Of a stretch of 50,640 nt of DNA, positions 32,710 through 41,586 are shown piece after piece. The stretch is from Candidatus Endomicrobiellum calonymphae (GTDB lineage: Bacteria; Elusimicrobiota; Endomicrobiia; Endomicrobiales; Endomicrobiaceae): assembly GCA_031269945.1 (NCBI GenBank), contig JAISYK010000011.1, positions 1 to 50,640 of the forward strand. Reading direction: 5' to 3'. Within the stretch, counting starts at the first letter, position 1; each line of letters begins with the position of its first letter. The notes under the pieces are model-generated. The model worked only from the letters and a program-made list of their open reading frames with translations, ran no database searches and had not been told where the DNA came from. The position numbers were made by a program, and so were the translations under genes.

Positions 32710-33565
32710 ATGTTGTCGTTAGGAAGAGGATTGGAATCATTAATGCCGTCATTTGGAACAAGTAGAGAGTTGGTAGAAAAAAACGATACTGTTAAATAAG
32801 ATTTAATCTAATGGATTTTAGTCAAAAAAAAATAAATTTGATGGAACAAAACTTCAAGGACTTGCTCAACCTGTTTTAGTTTCTGAGTCTATAGTTTCGA
32901 GTGAATACGAAAATGTTGCGGAAGAAAGAAGATTTAAAGTATCTAAATTTGCCCGGCAATAAAGAAGATGTATGAAGGCTATAATAAAACGTTCAATAAA
33001 TGATAAAGAAAGGCTTAACTTAGTGTTGATTGTGAAAAATGTTCAGATGGAGAATTTGGACTCTATTGTGGAAAGATAAAAGCTTTTAAAAGACTTGTGT
33101 AGAGAAATTTTGAGATACGCATGAGCAAATTGCGAAGATTGTCGATAAAAATAGAGATGTAGTGTCAAATGTATTAAGACTTTTATCTTTACTTCAAAAT
33201 GTTCAATTATTGATAAGTTAATGGAGGATTTTACCAGGATATAGAAAGATTTTTGCTGGTATAAAATGGTAAAAATCAAATAAAATGATTATAGGTAAAA
33301 TATTAAGATAAAAAACTACCAATGAGGTGAGTAAGTAATATAGAAAATTGTTTTAAATATCGGTTCTGATGAAAGACCTTATGGACGAAATAAGTAAAAA
33401 CAAAGGCAAGAAGTAGAATTAGTAAATTTAAGAAAGAAAATTCGAAGAAAACTCAATACAAAGGTAAATGCTTTAGGAATTACTATGAAAGGGAAGATAA
33501 ATATTTATTATTACTCTTTAGAAGATTTTTAGAGAATTACAAGAAAACTTAATTTAACCTGTTGA
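32710..33565 (+). pseudogene. parB: Chromosome partitioning protein ParB/Spo0J, decayed
   Basis: The ribosome site AGGAGATAGGAGAGG and the first 29 codons (MLSLGRGLESLMPSFGT) are preserved, then a stop. Later pieces follow the ParB order: GLAQPVLVSESIVSSEYEN, VAEERRFKVSKFA, KRSINDKERLNLVLIVKNVQ, a helix-turn-helix-like EQIAKIVDKNRDVVSNVLRLLS region near 33120-33190, and the C-terminal dimerisation end LGITMKGKINIYYYSLEDF. Multiple stops and frame changes. ParB normally loads at parS near oriC and recruits SMC. Confidence 0.9.
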
Positions 33566-33867
33566 TAAATTGAACTTGTTGTTTTGTTTAAAGTGTAAAT
33601 ATAGAAATATATCATAGAAATAATTTCTAAAAACATATTGAAAATAGACGTAAAATTTAAAATAAATAGTGTTGTGTTAAATAATGAAATATTTAAAATA
33701 TTCTTGTTGATAAGTTGTTGGTAATTTTTATAAATAAGCATAAACAAACATAGTGGGTAGAGAGATAAATTTAGTTTTTCTTAAGATTTTTGTTCTTGAC
33801 AAACGAAATGTTTTGGGGTTATGTTGTTTGTAAGTTTGGTTGTGTGAATCGATTGTTAAAAAATGAA
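33566..33867 (+). other. Gene-free spacer between parB remnant and helicase
   Basis: About 300 AT-rich bases without a recognisable gene. An in-frame start at 33790 could extend the helicase by 26 residues, but the extension is not family-like. Confidence 0.4.
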
Positions 33868-35148
33868 ATGACGAATAGAATTGAAATAAGTGATGAGTTT
33901 AAGCAAGCGTATGATTTAATAGATAAAACCTGCGAATGTGTCTTCATTACGGGAAATGCTGGTAGTGGTAAAACTACGTTTTTACATTATTATACGTCTT
34001 GTGCAAGGAAAAAGACTGTTGTCCTTGCAACTACTGGAGTGGCTGCTCTTAATTGCGGCGGCGAGACGATACACTCATTTTTTAATTTTAAACCGGATGT
34101 GACTCTTTCGAAAATAAAGAAAAGAAAAATTTCTGAGAAGTCCATATATAAGAAAGTTGAAACAATTATCACTGACGAAGCTTCAATGTTGCGCTGCGAT
34201 GTTTTAGACTGCGTGGATAAGTTTTTGAAATTAAATAGAGAAAGACGTGATCCATTTGGTGGTGTGCAAATTGTTTTTATAGGAGATTTGAGACAGTTGC
34301 CTCCGGTGGTGAATAAAGAAGAGCAGTATATATTTAATTCCGTATATAAATCTCCTTATTTTTTAAGTGCAAATTCGCTAAGTAAATGTGTTCTAAATAT
34401 CATAGAATTTAAAAAAATATATAGGCAAAAAAATGCTGGGTTTATAAAGCTGTTAAATGCTGTGCGTGACGGTGAAGTAACTGATAAGGATCTTCAAGAG
34501 CTTAATAGAAAGGTATCGCTTAATATTTTACGTGAACCTATGAAGGTATATTTGACAACTACAAATAAGAAAGCAGCATCTATGAATTATAGCTATCTTT
34601 CAAAAATAAAACATAAACAGGTAATTTTTACTGCGGAAACCAAAAATATCAAAGAAAGTTTGAAAGTTTTTCCAGCCGATAATGAGCTTGTGATAAAAAA
34701 AAGTGCTCAAATAATGATGTTAAATAATGATGTGAATGGCAGATGGGTAAATGGTAGTGTTGGGATAATTAAAAATATAAAACGTGTTAATTGCTCTGAC
34801 AAAATATTAATATATGTGCAATTTTCAAACGGGAGAATAGAATATGTTGAACCATATAAGTGGAAATTGTTTAAATATAAATGGAATGAAGAACTAAAAT
34901 GTATAGAAACTGAAACTACGGGGTTTTTTAAACAATATCCCCTAAAACTTTCATGGGCTATTACGATACATAAAAGTCAAGGAAAGACTTTTGATAATGT
35001 TGTTATAGATATGAATCAAGGTTCGTTTGCTCCTGGCCAATTATACGTGGCGTTAAGTCGTTGCATTTCTCTTGACGGGATAACATTTTCAAGGCCGCTT
35101 ACTAAAAGAGATATTCTCGTCCCCAAACTTCCATTTAAAGTTAATTGA
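33868..35148 (+). CDS. Pif1-like superfamily 1B DNA helicase
   Basis: A protein of 426 residues with the SF1B helicase motifs in order: Walker A FITGNAGSGKTTF (about 26-38), TTGVAALNCGGETIHSFF, Walker B IITDEASML, FIGDLRQLPPV (motif III), a YRQ motif, then LSWAITIHKSQGKTFDNVVID (motif V) and LYVALSRCISLDGI (motif VI). This is the pattern of Pif1/RecD2-type 5'-3' helicases. It lacks the extra N-terminal domains of RecD2 and is compact. The role could be in replication-fork or G-quadruplex processing; that is inference. A longer start at 33790 exists, but no good ribosome site is seen at either. It stands alone between the parB remnant and tRNA-Ser. Confidence 0.85.
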   Translation: MTNRIEISDEFKQAYDLIDKTCECVFITGNAGSGKTTFLHYYTSCARKKTVVLATTGVAALNCGGETIHSFFNFKPDVTLSKIKKRKISEKSIYKKVETIITDEASMLRCDVLDCVDKFLKLNRERRDPFGGVQIVFIGDLRQLPPVVNKEEQYIFNSVYKSPYFLSANSLSKCVLNIIEFKKIYRQKNAGFIKLLNAVRDGEVTDKDLQELNRKVSLNILREPMKVYLTTTNKKAASMNYSYLSKIKHKQVIFTAETKNIKESLKVFPADNELVIKKSAQIMMLNNDVNGRWVNGSVGIIKNIKRVNCSDKILIYVQFSNGRIEYVEPYKWKLFKYKWNEELKCIETETTGFFKQYPLKLSWAITIHKSQGKTFDNVVIDMNQGSFAPGQLYVALSRCISLDGITFSRPLTKRDILVPKLPFKVN

Positions 35149-35335
35149 ATAAAAAGATGCAATATTGTAGAATTGCTCCGTTAATGAAGTGAGGGTTGTT
35201 ATTAGTTGGTTTTACTTTGTATTGGATAATATAAAAATTATTATTTATTATGGATTTTCAGTATATGTAAAAAATGAACGAGGTAAGTATAGTATGTAAT
35301 TATTGATTGTGATTAAAAAAATTCGATTAACAAAG

Positions 35336-35422
35336 GGAGAGATGGCCGAGTGGCCTAAGGCGCAGTCCTGGAAAGACTGTTTATCTGCAAAGGTAGCTAG
35401 GGTTCGAATCCCTATCTCTCCG
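35336..35422 (+). tRNA. tRNA-Ser (anticodon GGA)
   Basis: Eighty-seven bases with a long variable arm. The acceptor stem GGAGAGA pairs with TCTCTCC. The anticodon stem CAGTC/GACTG holds the loop CTGGAAA, giving GGA (codons UCC/UCU). The T arm GGGTTCGAATCCC is canonical. CCA is not encoded. Confidence 0.95.
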
Positions 35423-36437
35423 GTGATTTTTGGTAATTTGGAATTTGTGAAGTGTGCCAGGTCGTTAAATTATGAAGGGCTTCTTGCCCGTTTATGCACT
35501 ATTGAGTTTAAAGAAGTGAAATAGTGTAATTTTTAAATTTTTGATAGTTTTGTAGTTAATTTTAAGAATAGAAATGATAAGATGGTAGAAAGTGGAGTTG
35601 TTGAACAAAAGATTAAGGGTATATAAGAAAAAATGTAGAGAAGGTTTTTTAGATGATGAAAAATTTTGATGTACTATTTGTGAGGGTAAGTGCGTATATT
35701 ACAATACCATAAGGATTGTAAAATTTCGTTTAGCAGAAGATTTGTTTAAGCATGCAATTCCTGTAAAATGTTAAAATGCCAAGAATGTTGGAAAATGTCT
35801 ATGCATTCCGTTCTTTTTGTACGGTTCTGCTTATGTTATTAAAAAAGTTTTGGATATGTGTTTTATAGCGTGGACTCTGGATATTTGATTATAAAGAAAT
35901 AAAAAGCTTATATATATCGAGAAAACTTTAAACGGGAAGTTAAGAGAGAAATAAAAGAGGGTTTCTTTGATATTTTTAAATGTATTAATCAAAATTTAGT
36001 GGAATGTCAGCTCTGATTTAAAAGAAAAATATCCTACGCTAACATCTTATATAGCAAGACAAGATAAAATAAATAAGATTTATAAAATGGTGAGCAATTC
36101 AGTTCGTACAAATAGTAAGGGAATGAGAGGTGTTACTAGAGAAAAAGAATTGGGGGAGGGTCTCTTCGCACGGAACACACAATTGAAATAATTTGTGGAA
36201 CGAATATCTAAGAGTATAACGTTTTTATGTTATAACTAAATGTGGGGTTTAGATGAAAATTATGTGGGGAAGTGTGTATTGATTTTTTAATATTCTTTGA
36301 TTTATTATGGAATCTGAGCTGTGTCTTGAGTGTTTGGCTGTTTATAACTTTATTAAGATCAATTACAGTGGTGTGTGAGGTTGAGTTTTGAACTCTTTGG
36401 TTAAAAATGCGAGTTGTGAATTAATTGTTGTGGTGTT
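35423..36437 (+). other. 1-kb gene-free region with decayed fragments
   Basis: No intact gene. A plus-strand fragment near 35660-35760 reads CTICEGKCVYYNTIRIVKFR with paired cysteines, and another near 36010-36190 reads LKEKYPTLTSYIARQDKINK followed by YKMVSNSVRTNSKGMRGV. They may belong to one decayed gene, which I cannot identify. Confidence 0.4.
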
Positions 36438-36511
36438 GCTGCCATCGTCTAGCGGTTTAGGACATCGCCCTCTCAAGGCGGAGGTCACGGGTTCAAATCC
36501 CGTTGGCAGCG
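36438..36511 (+). tRNA. tRNA-Glu (anticodon CTC)
   Basis: Seventy-four bases. Acceptor GCTGCCA pairs with TGGCAGC, and the anticodon stem TCGCC/GGCGG holds loop CTCTCAA with anticodon CTC (codon GAG). The T arm is CGGGTTCAAATCCCG. Discriminator G; CCA is not encoded. tRNA-Arg follows 28 bases later. Confidence 0.94.
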
Positions 36512-36539
36512 TTTGGTGTTTTACAAAAATATATAAAAT

Positions 36540-36613
36540 GCGCCTATAGCTTAATTGGATAGAGCATTTGACTACGAATCAAAAGGTTAGAGGTTCAAGT
36601 CCTCTTGGGCGCG
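36540..36613 (+). tRNA. tRNA-Arg (anticodon ACG)
   Basis: Seventy-four bases. Acceptor GCGCCTA pairs with TGGGCGC (one G-T pair), and the anticodon stem TTTGA/TCAAA holds loop CTACGAA with anticodon ACG, which would be read as ICG after deamination. T arm GAGGTTCAAGTCCTC. CCA is not encoded. Confidence 0.94.
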
Positions 36614-36729
36614 GTGTGTGCTTGTTGTGAGTTAGATGTGTGACGTAAAGAACTATTATACAGCAACAGTTTCTGTTTCTGTATAAGAAAATAGAGAGGT
36701 ATTTCTTAAATTTAGGAGTAAATGAAAAT

Positions 36730-37356
36730 ATGAAACCGATTGTTGCTTTGTTTTTGTGTTTTTGTACGTTGTTTGCCGTGAGTGAGAATTGTTTTGCTGA
36801 GAAAATAGGTAGTGATAGTATAAATTTTAAAAAAATAGACAAAATTCATTGTGGGATGAGTAAAGAAGAAGTGTTAAAAATAATGGGAGGGGCAAGTAAC
36901 TGTGGTTCGGTATCCCAATCTCAATGCTTATGTTATGACTTGTCGGGGAGAGATAAAAATAGAAGAAGTAAATATTTTGTTCATTTTGAGAATGGAATTG
37001 TTGATTCTTACGGTAGGCTAGATAATTTTGGTAAAAGTATTAAGTATGAGTTTCATTATTGCAAAAAAGGTATTAAAAGTAATGAGTGTTGTGACGAATT
37101 TTATGTACTGAATGAAAGACTAGGCAATTTCAGTGCGTCTAGTTCTCTTGTAAGTTTTGGTTATGAATGTCAGGCGAATGTAAAAAATTCAAATAATTGG
37201 ATTAAAAAGTTTGCGATGAGAAAAAGCAATAAAGATAACTTATTACATCCTAGCTTTTTAGAGTTAATACCATTGATGACCGCAATAGCACATGCTGAAA
37301 ATATAACAGATTTAAATATTCTGTATAAAAAAGCTCTTGCTGCTAAAAAAGCTTAA
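36730..37356 (+). CDS. Secreted protein with BamE/SmpA-like segment
   Basis: A protein of 208 residues. The signal peptide MKPIVALFLCFCTLFAVSEN ends in CFA-EK. After it, FKKIDKIHCGMSKEEVLKIMG resembles the SmpA/OmlA (BamE-type) fold start, in which a GMSKEEV-like turn follows a short strand. The mature part has many cysteines (about ten), suggesting disulphides. Unlike true BamE it has no lipobox and is longer, so it is probably not BamE itself. The start is set by an AGGAG ribosome site. A lipoprotein gene and a membrane protein gene follow in the same direction. Confidence 0.65.
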   Translation: MKPIVALFLCFCTLFAVSENCFAEKIGSDSINFKKIDKIHCGMSKEEVLKIMGGASNCGSVSQSQCLCYDLSGRDKNRRSKYFVHFENGIVDSYGRLDNFGKSIKYEFHYCKKGIKSNECCDEFYVLNERLGNFSASSSLVSFGYECQANVKNSNNWIKKFAMRKSNKDNLLHPSFLELIPLMTAIAHAENITDLNILYKKALAAKKA

Positions 37357-37428
37357 TATAGTAGATACGTAGATGAAAAAAGTTTTAAATGTCTTTATTT
37401 AATTATTATATTTTTAAAGGTGAATAAA

Positions 37429-37632
37429 ATGAAAAAATTCATAAGCATCGCTTTTTCTTTGGTTTTTGTTAGTGGATGTAGACAAATAAATTTTGTTGCC
37501 TTAGGTTTATCTAGCGTAGTAATTGGCGGAGCTGTGTATAATGCAGTGAGAGATAATACGGCAGATAATTTAAAAACACATTCGTATCGTTGCAATCCAA
37601 GTAAATATTCGATTAAACAATCAATCTTATGA
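37429..37632 (+). CDS. Small lipoprotein of unknown function
   Basis: A protein of 67 residues. MKKFISIAFSLVFVSGC is a clear lipoprotein signal with lipobox VSGC. The mature part is only about 50 residues, with a Gly/Ala/Val hydrophobic stretch (LGLSSVVIGGAVYNAV) that may be a glycine-zipper-like membrane segment. AAAGG precedes the ATG at 37429; an upstream in-frame GTG at 37420 is less likely. The stop overlaps the start of the next gene (ATGA), so translation of the two is probably coupled. Confidence 0.65.
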   Translation: MKKFISIAFSLVFVSGCRQINFVALGLSSVVIGGAVYNAVRDNTADNLKTHSYRCNPSKYSIKQSIL

Positions 37633-38021
37633 TAAAAAATATTAAAATTATTGTGTTGTTTAATATTATTCTTGTACTCTTAAGTTTATTGTTTTTTGTG
37701 TGGACGGATAGTATATTTTTTTTGTTTTTAATTTCACCTTTTATTTCATTGGTATTTTTGAGAAATTTAAAAATAAAATCATTAAGAAATAGTGTTGATT
37801 TAGAGAAACAAGGGGGCGTAAAACAGGAGATTATGGATGATATTTGGCGAACTGTAAATTATACGAAAAGAAGATATAAGAATGACTTAATAAATAAAAA
37901 TATTATGCTGGTAAAAGGTTCCGAAAGGTTAAAGAAACGGATTGATAAATCTAAAATTAGTAAGAATTGCAAGAAGGAATTGAAAGATTATTTAAATAAA
38001 CAAATTAGTCAAGGTCAATGA
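37629..38021 (+). CDS. Small membrane protein of unknown function
   Basis: A protein of 130 residues. Two hydrophobic segments near the N-terminus (IIVLFNIILVLLSLLFFVW and FFLFLISPFISLVFL) are followed by a long basic helical tail (DDIWRTVNYTKRRYKNDL ... LKKRIDKSKISKNCKKEL). The layout suggests a helical hairpin in the inner membrane with a cytoplasmic tail. No family recognised. Its start overlaps the stop of the lipoprotein gene by four bases. Confidence 0.6.
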   Translation: MIKNIKIIVLFNIILVLLSLLFFVWTDSIFFLFLISPFISLVFLRNLKIKSLRNSVDLEKQGGVKQEIMDDIWRTVNYTKRRYKNDLINKNIMLVKGSERLKKRIDKSKISKNCKKELKDYLNKQISQGQ

Positions 38022-38510
38022 TTAGGTGATTGATGAAATATTTAGGGTAGATATATCTTTTTGTGTTGCTGTATTTTTCAATAAATTGTGCTGTGATTAA
38101 TAAAATATGAATAAATGTGAATTAAGTATCAAATAATTTGGCAATTAAACTTAGTGAATATTTTTAAGAAATAAGTTTGCATTCTTACCTGTGTTTTTTT
38201 GTCCCAGTTTTATCAACTCTTTTACATTTCTGTATGCTGTAACTTAAATTCTTTGCATATTTTCTTTGTTGTGTACTTTTACTGTATCTTCGTGCATTTT
38301 TTAATACTCTTTTTTGATATTAATGTGTAGGGAATATAGAGTGTCGACCAACAGAGTCTGCTTAGGATCTATAATAAATATGTGATGAGTTAATATATAT
38401 ATTATCCTGCTTTTATTTAAAAATATGCTGCGAAATGAATTTTATATTTTTTTGTATAATACTAAAGAGTCATTAGAATTTGAGAAGTATAAAAAAATGA
38501 GGGATTGAGA
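38022..38510 (+). other. Gene-free spacer before the NifU-domain gene
   Basis: About 490 bases, T-rich, with no recognisable gene or RNA. The promoter of the downstream gene probably lies in the last 100 bases (TTGTATAATACT near 38452-38463 resembles a -10 region). Confidence 0.4.
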
Positions 38511-38741
38511 ATGAGTTTAAGAGAGAAAGTTGAAAGTGTCTTGGAGTCCGTGAGACTACAATTACAATCAGATGGCGGGGATGTTGAATTAATTGGTGTA
38601 AGCGAAGACGGAATCGTAAAAGTTATGCTTACTGGAGCTTGCGGTCATTGTCCTATGTCTTCTATGACTTTGCAACATGCTGTTGCGAATGCGATTAAAC
38701 AGGCAGTTCCGGAAATAAAAGAAGTTCAATCAATTAATTAA
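38511..38741 (+). CDS. NifU C-terminal domain Fe-S scaffold protein
   Basis: A protein of 76 residues made of a single NifU-like domain: VLESVRLQLQSDGGDVELIGV, then VKVMLTGACGHCPMSSMTLQ with the CxxC that binds the cluster, and IKQAVPEIKEVQSIN at the end. Such proteins (NfuA/Nfu type) hold and transfer Fe-S clusters. The start at 38511 follows GAGGGATTGAG; a codon two positions upstream is also possible. Aspartate kinase follows after about 190 bases. Confidence 0.92.
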   Translation: MSLREKVESVLESVRLQLQSDGGDVELIGVSEDGIVKVMLTGACGHCPMSSMTLQHAVANAIKQAVPEIKEVQSIN

Positions 38742-38927
38742 AAAATTTTCACATATTGTTTTGATTTTAACTTTATATAAGCTGGGTGAGGTCTTTTGCG
38801 TATAATATGCATGTAAATGTTAGTATTTTTCTCTATCAATGAAAAGCAAGATGAGTGTTTGTTTGCGTTTGCATAAGTAAAAATGTAGAGTTGCGTATTT
38901 TAGACAAAAGTTTTAGGAGAAAGTGAG

Positions 38928-40169
38928 ATGAGTCTTGTGGTAATGAAATTTGGCGGCTCTTCTTTGGCAGATGCTGATAAAATAAAACATGTTGCCGGGA
39001 GAATAATTGTAAAAAAGAAAGGTGGTAATAAAATTGTTGCAGTAGTTTCAGCTCCCGGGAATACAACTGATGATTTAATTAAAATGGCTGATAAGATTAC
39101 TTGTAGTCCTTCTTTTAGAGAAATGGATGTGTTGCTTGCGACAGGTGAAATGATTTCTATTGCACTCCTTGCAATGGCGATTGACACTATGGGGGAAAAG
39201 GTAATTTCTATGACAGGAGCACAGGCTGGAATTCTGGCGAATGAGGATTATACACATGCGAGGATAAAAAAAATCAATTCTCAAAAAATTTATAATCAAC
39301 TTGCCGAAGACAATATTGTTATAGTTGCTGGTTTTCAAGCTTTAAATCCTAGAGGTGATGTAACTACATTGGGCAGAGGTGGTTCGGATTTAACTGCAGT
39401 GGCGCTAGCGGCTGCTTTAAAATCTGATTTATGTGAGATATATTCCGATGTAGAAGGTGTGTATACGACCGACCCGAGAGTTGTGAAAAATGCAAAAAAA
39501 ATTAACTATATATCCTACGATGAAATGCTTGAAATGGCAAATTCTGGATCTCAAGTTTTACAATCAAGAAGCATCGAAGTAGCAAAAAAGTTTAATGTTG
39601 AAATACATTCGAGAAGTACCTTTAGTGAAAATGAGGGAACGATAATAACAAATGAGGAAAAAGTTAAGGAGAAGGAAATGGAGTCCTTTTTGGTTTCGGG
39701 AATAGCGTTTGATAAGAATCAGGCTAAATTTACAATATCTATATTGGATACTATCAATGTTGTTCTAAAAATTTTCAGCAAATTTTCAGAAGTGAATATA
39801 AATATAGACATGCTTAGTCAATTTGTTTTAGATAAAAACAATATTATTTCTTTCATTGTGAATGGAAATGATGTGAAGAAAGCATGGGAAGAACTTGATA
39901 AAATAACTTTAAATTGTAATGCTTCGATTTCTTGTGATGAGCATATTGCAAAAATCTCAATTATAGGGATAGGTATAAAAAATCACAGTTTTGTGGCTGC
40001 GAAGATATTTAAAATTTTGTATAGAAGTGGTATAGTTCCCAATATGGTTTCAATAAGCGAGATTAAAATGTCATGTATTGTAAATGAGTCTGACGTGTTA
40101 AAGGCGGTGGCTGAACTACACAAGGGATTTGATCTTTCTAAAAAAGCAAACAAAGGAGATTTGCAATGA
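38928..40169 (+). CDS. lysC: Aspartate kinase
   Basis: A protein of 413 residues. The amino-acid kinase domain begins VMKFGGSSLADADKI and continues with VSAPGNTTDDLI, LATGEMISI, LGRGGSDLTAVALAAAL and CEIYSDVEGVYTTDPR. Two ACT regulatory domains follow (about 265-400; for example INIDMLSQF and ISIIGIGIKN). It phosphorylates aspartate at the head of the Lys/Thr/Met and diaminopimelate pathway, which a walled symbiont must keep. The ACT domains suggest feedback by lysine and/or threonine. Start preceded by AGGAGA. The broken pilin begins within its stop codon. Confidence 0.96.
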   Translation: MSLVVMKFGGSSLADADKIKHVAGRIIVKKKGGNKIVAVVSAPGNTTDDLIKMADKITCSPSFREMDVLLATGEMISIALLAMAIDTMGEKVISMTGAQAGILANEDYTHARIKKINSQKIYNQLAEDNIVIVAGFQALNPRGDVTTLGRGGSDLTAVALAAALKSDLCEIYSDVEGVYTTDPRVVKNAKKINYISYDEMLEMANSGSQVLQSRSIEVAKKFNVEIHSRSTFSENEGTIITNEEKVKEKEMESFLVSGIAFDKNQAKFTISILDTINVVLKIFSKFSEVNINIDMLSQFVLDKNNIISFIVNGNDVKKAWEELDKITLNCNASISCDEHIAKISIIGIGIKNHSFVAAKIFKILYRSGIVPNMVSISEIKMSCIVNESDVLKAVAELHKGFDLSKKANKGDLQ

Positions 40170-40430
40170 AATCAAAGGGATTTACACTAATAGAATTTAT
40201 AATAGTAGTCACTATAGTAAGTACATTAAGTATTATAGCGATTCCTGTATATAAAAAATATATAGAAAAAGCTAAAACTTCTCAAAAAGGTGTACTTATT
40301 GAGAAAACTTTGAATTGAATTGAAAATTTTTTATGAGAAATAAATGAATACAAACATAGTAGAACATTTCAGAGATAGAGGGACGGTTATTACGATGTCG
40401 GCCAAAAAGAGCAGCGGTTAAGTAAAAAAG
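40166..40430 (+). pseudogene. Type IV pilin-like protein, truncated
   Basis: Starts in the lysC stop codon (ATGA overlap) after AAAGGAG. The first 50 codons form a classical prepilin: MKSKGFTLIEFIIVVTIVS with the G|FTLIE processing site and the hydrophobic helix, then IPVYKKYIEKAKTSQKG. A TGA stops it at 40318. The same frame continues past further stops (IENFL, EINEYKHSRTFQR, DGYYDVGQKEQRL) to about 40430, so a few nonsense mutations rather than large rearrangement inactivated it. A 50-residue product could not form a pilin globular domain. Confidence 0.75.
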
Positions 40431-40690
40431 CCTCTTTATAGAAGATAAAGAGGTACTCATAATCATATGAAATACGTGGAAGAGAAGCGATTTCTTATAG
40501 TTGTGGCATTTAAAGACGAAAAGCAAGCAAAATGGAAATAACTGAGATCGAGATCATGGGTTTGCGACGCCTTTCAGAGATGCCTTTTTATGTTTCTTTT
40601 AATATAGGTTGCGACTATATAGCACCAATCCACAATGAAATTTTATCTTTAGTGATGTAAATATTGTAGCATATCTCAGGTGCTGTAAAA
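40431..40690. other. Gene-free spacer between converging remnants
   Basis: About 260 bases between the pilin and transporter pseudogenes; no gene or RNA recognised. Confidence 0.35.
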
Positions 40691-41080
40691 TTGAACTTGT
40701 GAAAAAGACCACTATGAAGTGGACGCACATAATTCATCACATGCTACGAGTGCTACAAAAATAAAGAAAAATCTGTCTGTGGGTCAAACCAAAGCCACGA
40801 AAACGCGTGTCTAGTCGGTACTTTTTTCCTTGCCTTGCCATCACAGCTTTACACTTCTAAAATGTTTTTAAAGTCTACAATTGACTTGGTTCTCGTAGGT
40901 ATGCCTGAAAAGTAACTTAGCCAATTAATACGATAATTCCTAAGATAATTACGCGAGCAATATATGTAATTTAAAAAGGCCACCTCCATCTAATTTCTCC
41001 CCATCATACTTCACAAGGAGACCAACCCCTATAGCCGAACCAGCAGTGGCAAAAATTAGACCACACTTTGATGGCACAAA
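40690..41080 (-). pseudogene. Sodium:neurotransmitter-symporter-type transporter, N-terminal remnant
   Basis: The minus strand reads SKCGLIFATAGSAIGVGLLV then DGGGLFKLHILLA and, after a frameshift, ARVIILGIIVLIG. This matches the start of the NSS family (GFILAAIGSAVGLGN ... GGGAFL ... GIPLL), whose first helix holds the sodium and substrate. Nothing clear remains of the other ten or so helices; the left boundary is approximate. The match is short, so the call is moderate. Confidence 0.5.
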
Positions 41081-41436
41081 TTTTACTTAACTTAAATTAT
41101 TAATGTTAGAAGCAAACCAAGCAAATAAATTTGAATTAGTGCAAACAAAAGCAATATAGTTTAATTAATGGTTGCTAAGTACGTTAAAAATTGAAGATAA
41201 CTTCATAAATAATTTTGTTTGATAAAATTGTTAACTGTTTGGTTCCAAAAATTGACTTTAAAATGTATATTAAGGGTTCAGTCCAACTGAAGCAATGTTT
41301 TATTTTGACACTAAATTAAGATTTTAATACAATGGTGGGGTGGGTGTTAAAAGTTTTGGGTATGTGTTTGGCGTGTGATGTAAGATTTATCATTGCCTAG
41401 TTTTGTTGTGTTAACAATGGGGGGATATTATATAGA
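41081..41436 (+). other. Upstream region of rpmH
   Basis: About 350 AT-rich bases without a gene. It must carry the promoter for the rpmH-rnpA-yidD-yidC group. A GGTGGGGTGGGTG run lies near 41334-41346. rpmH is reported to be expressed strongly in most bacteria, but no consensus promoter is clear here. Confidence 0.4.
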
Positions 41437-41571
41437 ATGAAAAGGACATTTCAACCGAATAGAGATAGAAGAAAAAAGAGGATAGGTTTTATGGCTAGGA
41501 TGGCAACGGCTAGCGGTAGAAAGATTTTGAGTGCTCATAGAAGGAAAGGTCGTAAAACTATAAGTGCGTGA
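41437..41571 (+). CDS. rpmH: 50S ribosomal protein L34
   Basis: A protein of 44 residues: [18 protein letters not shown], then [19 protein letters not shown]. This is the standard L34 sequence and length, with the invariant KRTFQP start. GGGGGATA lies upstream as a weak ribosome site. It leads the conserved rpmH-rnpA-yidD-yidC block; rnpA begins about 10-16 bases after its stop. Confidence 0.96.
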   Translation: MKRTFQPNRDRRKKRIGFMARMATASGRKILSAHRRKGRKTISA

Positions 41572-41586
41572 AGTTAGTTTGTGCAA

